Positions 13,525-22,380 are shown, counted from the first letter of the stretch. The stretch is DNA of 64,000 nucleotides from Terriglobales bacterium (GCA_025462725.1 JAOAPE010000006.1:1-64000); one strand, 5' to 3'. A program made the numbers and translations. The notes: generated from the letters alone by a model not told the origin.

Positions 13525-14010
13525 ATGTCTCAGAAGAAGAAACATAAGCGCGTACGACATACAAATCCTCCGAAGCCGCGGCGTGCGAAGGGATTGAAAA
13601 CCTCGAAGGCAGAGGTTGGCCTCACCTTCATACTGGTCGTACTGTGGATTTTAGCGATGATTTATGACTCAGGACTGCTGGATAGGTTCATTCCGGAGAG
13701 CTTAGAAGACTTCATAGTTGTTTGGGGGATCATCTTCTCTTGTGCACTGTATTCAATCATCTTGCTCGACCAGAACCGATTTGTGCGGCATTTGTTCCTT
13801 TGGGTTTACGGTAGTGTATTTGTTTTGCTGTCTGTCTTCAGGGGAAACATAGTCCATTCGGCCTTGTGGCAGTGGCAAGATTCGGTCTGGTTGCTGGTAA
13901 CGATTTTGAAAGTGGCATGCCTGTTGGGATTCCTGCACTTGGCATATCTTGCGCTGCGCGATTACCGGAAAATAATCTCGAGCTTACGAATTAGATACCA
14001 AGCAAGCTGA
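13525..14010 (+). CDS. Hypothetical membrane protein (4 TM helices)
   Basis: I do not recognise a family. From ATG 13525 the 161 residues begin with a strongly basic tail (MSQKKKHKRVRHTNPPKPRR) and then show about four hydrophobic helices (for example VGLTFILVVLWILAMIYDSG, FIVVWGIIFSCALYSIILL, HLFLWVYGSVFVLLSVF and VTILKVACLLGFLHLAYLAL). An upstream ATG at 13507 would lie in the loop of the rpoC terminator and is unlikely. Even ATG 13525 has no ribosome-binding site before it, only the T-run, so transcription and start are uncertain. Confidence 0.6.
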   Translation: MSQKKKHKRVRHTNPPKPRRAKGLKTSKAEVGLTFILVVLWILAMIYDSGLLDRFIPESLEDFIVVWGIIFSCALYSIILLDQNRFVRHLFLWVYGSVFVLLSVFRGNIVHSALWQWQDSVWLLVTILKVACLLGFLHLAYLALRDYRKIISSLRIRYQAS

Positions 14011-14044
14011 CGAGCTACCCCGAATCATTTACTCTATCCCTCAT

Positions 14045-14944
14045 ATGCTGCGCACACTAACCCTGCTTCGTCGCGCCTTCTGGCGCAGCTTTCAGCATGG
14101 CGTTTTTATGAACTCCAAGGGCGCGGCGTACTCCTCTATCCTTACTTTCTTCCCGGCACTCATTCTTGCCGCCTGGATACTCTCCCTCACCAACCGAACT
14201 GAAAGTTTTGTCCATCAGATTGAATTTGCGCTGCGCACGGTCCTGCCGCCCAGCGCCCGAGGCACCGTCCTCAGCTATTTCGAAGGACATAAGACCGTGC
14301 CGATACGAGAGATCATCTCCGCAACTACGGTCATGGTGCTCGCCGCTTCGGGGGTGATGATCTCGTGGATGAACGGCTTCCGTCAGGCGTACGGTATTGA
14401 AGCCAATGCCTGGGGATTTTGGCGGGAGCGCGCTGTCGCGATTTTTCTCGTGATTCTCGGGCTAGCGCCAATGGCATTCGCGCTGTTCCTCGTGGCATTC
14501 GGAAACATCATCGAATCATGGCTGCTGATGCAACTTAACGGAGAGATAGGTCTTGTCGTTTTCATGGGATGGAAGCTGGGACGATGGTTAATCGCAGCGG
14601 TTACCAGCGTGACTGTGGTGATGCTCATCTATCACTGGGGACTGCCGCGAGTGCAGCCTTGGCATCGCGTGCTTCCGGGCGCGATCATGGCGACAATATT
14701 GTGGTTTCCGTTCACGATCATCTTTGGCTGGTATGTGACCCACTATGCCAATTACAACCTGATCTACGGATCGCTTGGCGCCGGCATCGCGCTGCTGGTT
14801 TGGCTTTACGTGATCTCCATCATCATCCTGATCGGGGCGGAGTTTAACGCGGTGGCGTGTCCACGATGTACGCTGCCAAAGATCCCTGAAGAGCGCCATA
14901 TCGGCGACCGCCGACAGGGCCAGCGCCGCCGCGCTGTTCGCTGA
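14045..14944 (+). CDS. YihY/BrkB family inner-membrane protein
   Basis: The 299 residues match the YihY/BrkB (UPF0761) family of six-helix membrane proteins, once wrongly named RNase BN; the molecular function is unsettled. The signature NSKGAAYSSILTFFPALI near residues 22-40 corresponds to the family's AxAFYxLLSLFPLL segment, and FNAVACPRC closes the last helix (ISIIILIGAEFNA). The C terminus is a basic cytoplasmic tail (DRRQGQRRRAVR). It starts 34 bases after the preceding hypothetical and precedes pyk by 66 bases. Confidence 0.85.
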   Translation: MLRTLTLLRRAFWRSFQHGVFMNSKGAAYSSILTFFPALILAAWILSLTNRTESFVHQIEFALRTVLPPSARGTVLSYFEGHKTVPIREIISATTVMVLAASGVMISWMNGFRQAYGIEANAWGFWRERAVAIFLVILGLAPMAFALFLVAFGNIIESWLLMQLNGEIGLVVFMGWKLGRWLIAAVTSVTVVMLIYHWGLPRVQPWHRVLPGAIMATILWFPFTIIFGWYVTHYANYNLIYGSLGAGIALLVWLYVISIIILIGAEFNAVACPRCTLPKIPEERHIGDRRQGQRRRAVR

Positions 14945-15010
14945 AAAGCGATACACTAAACGGTTGCATTCCGCAGTCAGTTTTCCCCGAATGAGGCAGG
15001 CAAGCAAAGC

Positions 15011-16588
15011 ATGACGGATTTCTCACCGCTGGCACCCCAGCACATAGCATCCCGTAAGGCAAAAATCGTTTGTACTGTTGGCCCGGTCAGCAACACAGAG
15101 GTGGTCCTCAAGGACCTGATGCGCTTCGGCATGGACGTAGCGCGGCTCAACTTTTCCCATGGCTCGCATGAAGAACACGCGCGCCTCATCGAACGACTTC
15201 GCAAGGTGGCGCACAAAGAAGCGCGCACCATCTGCATCCTGCAGGACCTGCAAGGGCCGAAGATCCGCACAGGACGATTGAAGAACCGCATGCCCGTGGC
15301 GTTGAAGTCCGGCAGCAAGATCACCATCACGCCCACTGACCTGCCGGGAACCGCACAAGTCATCTCCACTACATTTCAAACACTCGCGCGCGAAGTTGAG
15401 CCGGGATCGCGGATCCTTCTTTCCGACGGGTTGATCGAGCTGAGAGTAAAAGGCATTCGTGGAAACGAAGTGGACGCGGAAGTAGTAAATGGCGGACTGC
15501 TGGGCGAGCACAAAGGCATCAATCTCCCCGGGACGGTCGTGACTGTTCCCTCGCTCACGGAAAAAGACGAGCGCGACCTGGAATTCGGCCTGAAGCACGG
15601 TGTGGACATGATCGCAGTCTCGTTCGTCCGCAGTGCAGATGACGTTCGTTACGTGAAGCGCCGGGTCGCGGAGTTGAATTCCGAGGCCTGGGTCATCGCC
15701 AAGCTGGAGAAGCCACAAGCAATCGAGCATCTTGAGGACATCCTCGACGTTTCTGATGGCGTTATGGTGGCGCGCGGAGACTTAGGCGTGGAGATGCCGC
15801 CAGAAAAAGTGCCGATCATTCAGAAACACATCATCCGCCGCGCAGCCGAATGGCGAAAGCCGGTGATCACGGCCACGCAGATGCTGGAGTCGATGATCGA
15901 GAATCCGCGTCCGACGCGCGCGGAAGCCAGCGACGTCGCCAATGCGGTCTTCGACGGGACCGACGCGCTGATGCTTTCGGCGGAGACGGCGAGCGGGAAG
16001 TATCCGCGCGAAGCGGTCGCTATGATGGCGAAGATCATAACGGAGACAGAGAGTCATATGGAGTTGCAGCAACCGCCGCATCGCAGACGCGACTCGCGCC
16101 GGCTGTCAGTCTCAGAGACGATTTGTGAGTCCATCGCACACGCCGCGCAGGATCTCGATATGCGCGCCATCGCCGTCTACACCGAGACCGGAACTACCGC
16201 GAGGCTGATCTCGAAGTATCGGCCCAATGCGGAGATCTATTCACTCACCTATGTGCCGGCTGTTTGCAACCGGGTAAACCTGTTGTGGGGAGTGAAGTCG
16301 ATATTCTGCAAACTCACCCCGCTGGTTGAGGACATGGTTGTGGGAGCCGAAAGCGAACTCACCAAGCGCGAACACGTCCAGAATGGAGACGTGATCGGCA
16401 TTGTCGCGGGAACTCGCAGCAAGACTGGTTCTACGAACTTCATGCGTCTGCATGTGATCGGCAGCAGGGATGACGGAGACGCTCAGAAACAGCAGAGTTC
16501 AAAAGGTAAGGCTGAGAAGCGCGTAACGACGATTAGAAAAAACCGCGAAACGAAGGCGCTGTTAAAACGGAAAAAGAGCAGCAGTTAG
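15011..16588 (+). CDS. pyk: Pyruvate kinase
   Basis: Catalyses phosphoenolpyruvate plus ADP to pyruvate plus ATP, the last step of glycolysis. The N-terminal KAKIVCTVGPVS and ARLNFSHGSHEEH, the active-site block VMVARGDLGVEMP, and TATQMLESMIENPRPTRAE are canonical. The C-terminal allosteric domain is present (YTETGTTARLISKYRPNAEI). The 525 residues are longer than the usual 470-480 because of a Lys/Arg-rich tail (RKNRETKALLKRKKSSS) of unknown role. It converges on the rhomboid gene with 13 bases between stops. Confidence 0.97.
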   Translation: MTDFSPLAPQHIASRKAKIVCTVGPVSNTEVVLKDLMRFGMDVARLNFSHGSHEEHARLIERLRKVAHKEARTICILQDLQGPKIRTGRLKNRMPVALKSGSKITITPTDLPGTAQVISTTFQTLAREVEPGSRILLSDGLIELRVKGIRGNEVDAEVVNGGLLGEHKGINLPGTVVTVPSLTEKDERDLEFGLKHGVDMIAVSFVRSADDVRYVKRRVAELNSEAWVIAKLEKPQAIEHLEDILDVSDGVMVARGDLGVEMPPEKVPIIQKHIIRRAAEWRKPVITATQMLESMIENPRPTRAEASDVANAVFDGTDALMLSAETASGKYPREAVAMMAKIITETESHMELQQPPHRRRDSRRLSVSETICESIAHAAQDLDMRAIAVYTETGTTARLISKYRPNAEIYSLTYVPAVCNRVNLLWGVKSIFCKLTPLVEDMVVGAESELTKREHVQNGDVIGIVAGTRSKTGSTNFMRLHVIGSRDDGDAQKQQSSKGKAEKRVTTIRKNRETKALLKRKKSSS

Positions 16589-16599
16589 CCAACTGCTGC
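16571..16599 (-). terminator. Terminator between pyk and rhomboid gene
   Basis: GCAGCAGTT (16578-16586) pairs with AACTGCTGC (16591-16599) around AGCC. On the minus strand the stem is followed by TCTTTTT, giving a good intrinsic terminator for the rhomboid gene. On the + strand the pyk stop codon sits in the stem and there is no T-run. Confidence 0.7.
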
Positions 16600-16601
16600 C
16601 C

Positions 16602-17423
16602 CTAATTCACCCATTTCCCCCGGTCGCCTTCTCCATCGCTTTTCTTGTCGGGATCGCGATAATTCCCGTGCTCGTCAAAGTATTCGTTGCGGTCATGCTG
16701 GCGCATATAGACTTCGAACTTCTTTGCCGCCTGACGACGTTTCCATTTGTGGTATCGGTTTCTCAATCCGAAGTAGCCCTCTGACATTGCAAACTGCATC
16801 CCGCGACGGGGAAGTGCTTTGAGGTAGATGTAACCGAAGAGCGCGCCGCCCAAGTGCGCGATGTTGGCCACCCCTTGTGACCCGCCAACCGTTCCTAGCA
16901 ATGCAATCCCTACCCAGATTATCGCGAACCACTTAGCTTTTATGGGGAAGATGCCGTAAACGAAAATCCGCATCTCCGCATAGAGGACGCCGAAAGCAAC
17001 GATCAGGCCATAGATTCCACCCGACGCGCCCACAGTGGGAACGTCAGTCCGCATTCCCAGGAGATGCGTGTACGACATCACAACAGTGACAATCGCAGCA
17101 CCTACGACGCAGAAGAAATAGAACTCGTAGAAGCGTCGCGATCCCCAGTCCTGTTCGAGCGTGGAACCGAACATCCACAACGAAAGCATGTTGAAAAGTA
17201 TGTGGAAGATGCCGGAATGGATGAACGAATAAGTGACAAGTTGCCAGACGTAGCCATGGGTCACTGCGATTGGCACTAACCCGAGATAGACGGCGATTTT
17301 ATCGACAGTTCCCGGTGATGTCGCCCCCAAGATCCACATCAACAAATACACCGCTACATTTATGTAAACGAGTTTCTTCACTGCGGGGGTGAAGGGAGGA
17401 AATCCGAAAGAGGACGTGCGCAT
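16602..17423 (-). CDS. Rhomboid-family intramembrane serine protease
   Basis: Rhomboids cleave transmembrane substrates inside the membrane with a Ser-His dyad. The nucleophile motif GASGGIYG, the catalytic His in NIAHLGGALFGY and the oxyanion Asn in HSGIFHILFNMLSLWMFG are all present, across six predicted helices. The 273 residues end in a charged cytoplasmic tail (about residues 205-273) rich in Lys, Asp and Arg. The start ATG is at 17423. The substrate cannot be told from the sequence. Confidence 0.93.
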   Translation of the reverse strand: MRTSSFGFPPFTPAVKKLVYINVAVYLLMWILGATSPGTVDKIAVYLGLVPIAVTHGYVWQLVTYSFIHSGIFHILFNMLSLWMFGSTLEQDWGSRRFYEFYFFCVVGAAIVTVVMSYTHLLGMRTDVPTVGASGGIYGLIVAFGVLYAEMRIFVYGIFPIKAKWFAIIWVGIALLGTVGGSQGVANIAHLGGALFGYIYLKALPRRGMQFAMSEGYFGLRNRYHKWKRRQAAKKFEVYMRQHDRNEYFDEHGNYRDPDKKSDGEGDRGKWVN

Positions 17424-17495
17424 AGAGCTCCGACTGACGCGTTATGAGGCCTAGCGGCGGACAGTTCCGCCGCCGCTGCAACTAAGATGCGAAAG

Positions 17496-18953
17496 CTATC
17501 TCTCCGGACTCGGAGTAACAGCCAAGCTGGCGTGTCCTTTATCGTCCACTGCACGCACAGCAAAGATCACATTGTCTTTTGACATCTCCATTGTCACTCG
17601 GGTTGCGTTACCAACAGCACGCGAGTGCTCCCAATCCGGTGCAGTGGTGGCGCGCCAGAGCACTTCATAGCTCGTGCCGGAAGGTGTTCCTGCTACGGGA
17701 GCATCCCATGTGAGTTGGGAGTTGTTTTCCAATTGCTTTGTAAGCAGCTTCACGTTCGCGGGCGGAGCAGGAGCTGAAGCCAGCGATGCCAGCGTGGCCG
17801 CATTCAACCGTGCGACATTCGCGACATAATCAAAGTCCACGAACTTGGCAAAGTCGCCGAACTCGACGCCGTTTTCAGTGCGCGGAGTCTGATGCTGCCG
17901 GTTGTAGTCCTCGCGAAATTCACTGAAGCGAACGGCCGCATATCCAGCTTCGTTGAAAGACGAATGATCGCCGCCTCGAAGATACCTGTCAGGGCGGAAG
18001 ATCATCATCGGCCCGAAGTTGCCGAGATTGCCGGCGTATTTCTTGCCCACCTCGTTGACGTACCGGGCCACCTGCCTTGAAGTGGAGTCGTTCTCAGCGC
18101 CGATGGAGCGAATGAGTTTGATCTCAGCTTCCGTCGCCGTGACAGGAATGCCTTCGGAGAAGACACGAACAACGCTCGTGTCCTGCTCAGGAGATTTATT
18201 TCCGCCCACAATGTCATTGTTGAGCATGGCATTGATGTTCCATCCCTGGGTCTTTGCCATCTGCGCGAAGTGTTTTGAGCCGTTCAGTCCTTGCTCTTCG
18301 CCGGGGACGGTAAGGAAGATGATGGTGGCGGGGAACTTGTGTTTGCTGAGCACACGCGCGCATTCAAGACTTACGGCGGTGCCGCTGCCATCGTCATTGG
18401 CGCCGGGCGCGGGGTCGGTGACATTGAAGTTGTCGCTATTGCGGGAATCGTAATGTCCGGAGACTACGTAGATGCGTTTCGCGCTTTCCGGATCAGTGCC
18501 CTTTAGGACCGCGTAAACATTGATCAGTTGCGTCGGTTTGGCAATCCGGCGATTCGGCTGCTCAATAAAATCGTCGACTCGGACGTCAAGGCATCCGCCA
18601 CACGCGTTCGAGTAGCGTTCGAACTCCGCCTTGATCCACTCGCGTGCAGCGCCGACTCCTTTACCCGCCGCCACCGCTTCCGCATCAGCTGCAGAAAGAG
18701 TGCTGCGATTCCCAAAGCTCACCAATTTTTCGATCGTCGCTTGGATCTGCGCTGCAGAAACATCTTTTAGTGCAGCGGCAATGGCAGCGTCGGGAAGATT
18801 TCTGGCCTGCATGGGATCAGCTTTGGCAGCGGCCGCATTAGGCTCCCGCGACGGCCGGGATTCGCGTCGGGTGGATTGTGACACCGCAGGCAGAGCGGCA
18901 AAAATGAGCAAGCTGGCAACGGCGGCGGACAACGAAGGCCTCTTGTGTAACAT
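17496..18953 (-). CDS. Secreted M28-family zinc aminopeptidase
   Basis: A 485-residue exported metallopeptidase. Residues 1-25 are a signal peptide ending ALPAVSQS. The di-zinc ligands of family M28 are visible: His and Asp around VVSGHYDSRNS and GANDDGSGT, Glu-Glu in VPGEEQGL, and the distal His in RGGDHSSFNE. The last ~90 residues (from APPANVKLLTKQ) look like a fibronectin type III domain. An AGAGG ribosome-binding site lies just before the ATG. It probably releases N-terminal amino acids from peptides in the periplasm or outside. Confidence 0.9.
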   Translation of the reverse strand: MLHKRPSLSAAVASLLIFAALPAVSQSTRRESRPSREPNAAAAKADPMQARNLPDAAIAAALKDVSAAQIQATIEKLVSFGNRSTLSAADAEAVAAGKGVGAAREWIKAEFERYSNACGGCLDVRVDDFIEQPNRRIAKPTQLINVYAVLKGTDPESAKRIYVVSGHYDSRNSDNFNVTDPAPGANDDGSGTAVSLECARVLSKHKFPATIIFLTVPGEEQGLNGSKHFAQMAKTQGWNINAMLNNDIVGGNKSPEQDTSVVRVFSEGIPVTATEAEIKLIRSIGAENDSTSRQVARYVNEVGKKYAGNLGNFGPMMIFRPDRYLRGGDHSSFNEAGYAAVRFSEFREDYNRQHQTPRTENGVEFGDFAKFVDFDYVANVARLNAATLASLASAPAPPANVKLLTKQLENNSQLTWDAPVAGTPSGTSYEVLWRATTAPDWEHSRAVGNATRVTMEMSKDNVIFAVRAVDDKGHASLAVTPSPER

Positions 18954-19101
18954 CTGTCCTCTTTCTGAGTTGGGAAATCCGGCAGCTTCAGTCGGGTTAC
19001 ACTTGACTGATACCCTGAGCCTACTTAAATATAGACAAGGGTACCATCCCGTTTGACATGCCGTATGGTTGACGGCGAATATTCATAGCTCTTATAAAAA
19101 C

Positions 19102-19329
19102 ATGGACGAGATCGAAAGCGAGGAAAGCGTAATGGTATTGTGTCCCGAGTGCGACACCGATTTGGATGTCGACAAAGACGAACTGGAAGAAGGAGACGCT
19201 GTCTCCTGTGCAGAGTGCGGCACGGATTTTGAAGTGATCACCACGGACCCTCTGGAACTTCGTCCCGTAAGCGATGACGATGACGAAGAAGAAGAGGCCA
19301 AGGAAGCGGATGAAGACGAAGACGAATAA
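19102..19329 (+). CDS. LysW-like small acidic zinc-ribbon protein
   Basis: From ATG 19102 the protein has 75 residues with two CxxC knuckles (LCPECDTDLDVDKDEL and VSCAECGTDFEVITTDPLEL). The spacing and the following DPLEL resemble LysW/ArgW, the carrier protein of amino-group-protected lysine or arginine biosynthesis. Unlike LysW, which ends EDWGE with the glutamate that is modified, this one ends in an Asp/Glu run closing EDEDE. No lysX or argX lies nearby. It may be a carrier-like relative or just a zinc ribbon. A longer in-frame start at 19069 exists but lacks support. Confidence 0.65.
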   Translation: MDEIESEESVMVLCPECDTDLDVDKDELEEGDAVSCAECGTDFEVITTDPLELRPVSDDDDEEEEAKEADEDEDE

Positions 19330-19705
19330 CAAAACTTTCAAATTCGTCATCGCCGCGCTCGCTCTGCTTGCGATTGGCATCTCTTCCGCAACTGCGCAGA
19401 AGAGGATGGATCCTAAAAAGCCCTACTGCCTTATTTTCGGAACAGTCTTCGGCCCAGACGAACTCCCTGCTGCGGGCGTGAAGGTGAAAATCCGCCGCGC
19501 GGATGAGAAGAAGCCGATTGAATTAGTTTCTGACAGACGTGGTGAATTTGCGCAAAGATTCCCCGCAGGCACCGCGGATTACCTGATTTGGGCCGACCTC
19601 AAGGATAAGCAAGCTGCTGAAAAGACACAGGTTAAGGTGCATGTCGAGAAGGATGAGCGGCAAGACGTCACCCTGCATCTAATCCAGCAGAGCTCAAAAA
19701 AGTAA
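19310..19705 (+). CDS. Small secreted carboxypeptidase-regulatory-like protein
   Basis: The start is taken at ATG 19310, inside the end of the upstream zinc-ribbon gene (20-base overlap), behind AGGAAGC. A clear signal peptide follows (MKTKTNNKTFKFVIAALALL, ending ATAQ). The mature ~100 residues (YCLIFGTVFGPDELPAAGVK and DRRGEFAQRFPAGTADYLIW) look like one beta-sandwich of the carboxypeptidase regulatory-like type, often seen in Acidobacteria exported proteins. The overlap suggests translational coupling. Function is unknown. Confidence 0.7.
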   Translation: MKTKTNNKTFKFVIAALALLAIGISSATAQKRMDPKKPYCLIFGTVFGPDELPAAGVKVKIRRADEKKPIELVSDRRGEFAQRFPAGTADYLIWADLKDKQAAEKTQVKVHVEKDERQDVTLHLIQQSSKK

Positions 19706-19731
19706 TCAGTAACACCAAAAGTGAGGCTTCT

Positions 19732-20133
19732 TTGAAGCGCCTTTCTAAAATCGCGGTAGCTGTACTTTCGCTCGCAGGTACTCTGCTGTTTGTGCGCAGC
19801 GCAACGGCGCAGGATCCCGTGAGCGAGCGGGAACAGGTCTCTGCTTCCGGAAAAGAGAAGGACCAACAGCGCATCCTCAACGGCAATGCCCGGGACAAGA
19901 GTGGAAACCCTCTTCCCGGCGCGGTCGTGTACCTGAAGAACACGAAGACCCTCGCGGTGAAGACCTACATCGCTGAGAACGATGGCGGATTCCATTTCCA
20001 CTCGCTTTCGCCGAATGTGGATTACGAGGTTTACGCCGAGTTCAACGGACAGCGCAGCAGCACCAAGATGCTGAGTTCATTCGATAGCCGAAACGTTGTC
20101 ACAATGGAACTGAAGATAGACGCGAACAAATAG
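19732..20133 (+). CDS. Small secreted carboxypeptidase-regulatory-like protein
   Basis: A 133-residue protein starting at TTG 19732 behind GTGAGG. Residues 1-26 are a signal peptide (AVAVLSLAGTLLFVRSATAQ). The mature part contains a typical peptidase-regulatory-like strand pattern (LNGNARDKSGNPLPGAVVYL; DGGFHFHSLSPNVDYEVYAE), so it is a cousin of the upstream gene. The two probably form an operon with the zinc-ribbon gene, ended by the terminator at 20152-20181. Confidence 0.72.
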   Translation: MKRLSKIAVAVLSLAGTLLFVRSATAQDPVSEREQVSASGKEKDQQRILNGNARDKSGNPLPGAVVYLKNTKTLAVKTYIAENDGGFHFHSLSPNVDYEVYAEFNGQRSSTKMLSSFDSRNVVTMELKIDANK

Positions 20134-20151
20134 AATTCTCGGGCAAATAAC

Positions 20152-20181
20152 AAAAGGCCGCCCATTAGGACGGCCTTTTTT
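20152..20181. terminator. Bidirectional intrinsic terminator
   Basis: AGGCCG (20155-20160) pairs with CGGCCT (20171-20176), with A-run before and T-run after (CGGCCTTTTTT on +, CGGCCTTTTG on -). It ends the small secreted-protein genes on the + strand and rpsA on the - strand. Confidence 0.9.
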
Positions 20182-20196
20182 CATACCTTCATTTTT

Positions 20197-22077
20197 CTAG
20201 TTTTCGTCGTTGCTGGCGCGCTTCCAGTTGATCAGCTCGCCCAATGTGCTGGTGCGTGAGCTGGTGGAGGTGCTGACCGGCTGCTTGTAGGATTCCACTT
20301 CTGCGCGGCTCGCTTCTTCGCCCACTGCGCGGATGCTGAGTCCTACCTTCTTCTCTTCCGGATTCATCTTCACGATCTTGAAGTCATGTTCGAAGCCCGG
20401 CTCCAGTTTCATCTGTGCGCCGTGTTCGTCAGTGGCTTCAGAATTGTGGCAGAGACCCTCAACGCCTTCAGCAATCTCGACGAAGGCTCCGAACGCAGCC
20501 GAGCGGAGAACTTTCCCGTGCACCACGTCTCCCAAACGATGCGTCGCGAAAAACGTCTCCCAGATGTCTGGCTGAAGTTGCTTCATGCCTAGTGATAGGC
20601 GTCGATTCTCCGGCTCAATGGCAAGCACGATGGCCGAAATCTTATCGCCTTTCTTCAGAACTTCCGAAGGATGCTTAATGCGCTTGGTCCAGCTCATATT
20701 GCTGACGTGAACAAGCCCATCGATCCCGTCTTCGATCTCGACAAATGCGCCGAAGTCGGTGAGATTGCGGACGCGGCCTTCAACCGTAGCGCCAACGGGA
20801 TACTTATTGTGCAGCGTCTCCCAAGGATTCGTTTCGAGCTGCTTGAGGCCGAGCGAAATGCGGCGTTCCGTAGGATTTACGCTGAGAACCACGGCTTCCA
20901 CTTCCGCGCCGGTCTGAACCAGCTTTGAAGGATGCTTCGTGCGCTTCGACCAAGTCATTTCGCTGACGTGGACGAGGCCTTCGATACCTTGTTCCAACTC
21001 GATGAACGCGCCGTAATCGGTAACGCTGAGTACGCGCCCCTTAACGTGTGCGCCAACCGGATACCGCTCCGTCGCGTCGAGCCACGGATCAGGCGTCAGC
21101 TGCTTGAAGCCCAGCGATACGCGCTGTTTTTCTTTGTCGAACTTCAGGACTTTCACGTGGATCTCATCGCCAACGTGCACCAGATCGCGCGGATGTGTCA
21201 GGCGTCCCCAGGACATATCAGTGATGTGCAGCAGGCCATCGAGTCCACCCAGGTCAACGAATGCCCCGTATTCGGTGAGGTTCTTCACCGTCCCGGTAAG
21301 GACGGCGCCCTCTTCGAGGTGTTCCAGCGTCTCGGTGCGTTTGACGGAATTTTCTTCGTCGAGGATTTGCTTGCGCGAGACCACAATGTTGCCACGCTTC
21401 TTGTTCAGCTTGACGATGCGGACTTCAATCTCTTGTCCCTTGTAGGCGTCGAGGTTGCGGACAGGTTTCGAGTCCACCTGCGAGCCGGGAAGGAAACCGC
21501 GCACTCCGCCAATCTCAATGTTGAGCCCGCCTTTTACGCGCTCAGCAACGTAACCCTTGATGTTGGCCTTGTCGTTGTAGGCCTTCTCGATGTCATCCCA
21601 GACCTTCAGGCGCGCGGCCTTTTCGTGCGAGAGCAGGATGTAGCCTTCTTCACGCTCTCCGCGGTCAATGATCACATCAATGCTGTCGCCGGGCTGGAAC
21701 TTGACCTTGCCTTCACGGTCAGTGGCCTGGGCGATAGGCACCATGCCGTCTGACTTGTTTCCAATGTCTACGACGACGTGGGTAGGGGTTATGTTGATGA
21801 CAGTGCCTTTGATGACGTGGTCGTCACTTGGGGGCGCTTCGGCGATCTGTTCAGCTTCGAACGTCTCGAGTACGGAGGCGAAATCTTCCATGTTGTTTTC
21901 GTTTTCTTTCCGAGTAGGACCCTCGTTGGGCCGCTCGTTTTCTTTAGGATTTGCGTTCATAGTTGGGGTCTCAGGCGTAGTGGACGGCACAGTCTGGCCT
22001 TCACTGGTACGCTCTGATTCGTGCCTGGAGATATTGGACGCGGAATGTTCGTTGCGGGCTGTGCTCTTGTCAGACAA
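20197..22077 (-). CDS. rpsA: 30S ribosomal protein S1
   Basis: S1 binds mRNA and unfolds it for initiation on the 30S subunit. Six S1 repeats are visible, with motifs such as TEYGAFVDLGGLDGLLHITD, TDYGAFIELEQGIEGLVHVS and TDFGAFVEIEDGIDGLVHVS. The 626 residues exceed E. coli S1 (557) through an N-terminal low-complexity tail of about 60 residues rich in Glu, Asn and Pro. The start is taken at TTG 22077 with AAGGAA nine bases upstream; ATGs at residues 40 and 62 are alternatives. A near-consensus promoter lies about 230 bases upstream. Confidence 0.95.
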   Translation of the reverse strand: MSDKSTARNEHSASNISRHESERTSEGQTVPSTTPETPTMNANPKENERPNEGPTRKENENNMEDFASVLETFEAEQIAEAPPSDDHVIKGTVINITPTHVVVDIGNKSDGMVPIAQATDREGKVKFQPGDSIDVIIDRGEREEGYILLSHEKAARLKVWDDIEKAYNDKANIKGYVAERVKGGLNIEIGGVRGFLPGSQVDSKPVRNLDAYKGQEIEVRIVKLNKKRGNIVVSRKQILDEENSVKRTETLEHLEEGAVLTGTVKNLTEYGAFVDLGGLDGLLHITDMSWGRLTHPRDLVHVGDEIHVKVLKFDKEKQRVSLGFKQLTPDPWLDATERYPVGAHVKGRVLSVTDYGAFIELEQGIEGLVHVSEMTWSKRTKHPSKLVQTGAEVEAVVLSVNPTERRISLGLKQLETNPWETLHNKYPVGATVEGRVRNLTDFGAFVEIEDGIDGLVHVSNMSWTKRIKHPSEVLKKGDKISAIVLAIEPENRRLSLGMKQLQPDIWETFFATHRLGDVVHGKVLRSAAFGAFVEIAEGVEGLCHNSEATDEHGAQMKLEPGFEHDFKIVKMNPEEKKVGLSIRAVGEEASRAEVESYKQPVSTSTSSRTSTLGELINWKRASNDEN

Positions 22078-22380
22078 CGTTGTTGATTCCTTATCGTTTC
22101 CCGTCGGATTTCAAGGTTGGGCGTGGGACCCGAACTCGACCGCACAGCACATTTTCATGCGTGCCCGGAGAGAAAACCCTGATAAACAACGGAGTGGTGG
22201 CGATGAGTTTGGGGTGTTACCTGGGAGCCACATTACTCTGAAGCAAGGCAGGAAACGAAAAACTCAGCGGCCGGATCCGGCTCGGCATTGCGCTCCACCA
22301 GACTCCTTTGACTATAGCAATCATGCGCGAGAGAGTCAACGCGGGGAGGGCGCGTATGCGGGACAATCGGCGCAAAGCTT
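22078..22380 (-). other. rpsA leader and promoter region
   Basis: About 300 bases without a credible gene. It holds the minus-strand promoter at 22311-22339 and a leader of roughly 225 bases before rpsA. S1 in E. coli represses its own message through its leader, so the long leader may be regulatory; that is inference. No strong hairpin stood out. Confidence 0.5.
22311..22339 (-). promoter_or_regulatory. Sigma70-type promoter for rpsA
   Basis: Read on the minus strand, TTGACT (22339-22334), a 17-base spacer and TATAGT (22316-22311). Both hexamers match consensus at five of six positions with ideal spacing. Confidence 0.7.

Noticed and set aside
20932-21753. 273-residue + strand reading frame opposite rpsA
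   Set aside because: It lies wholly antisense to S1 domains, has no family features and no ribosome-binding site; the long frame is a by-product of rpsA codon use.
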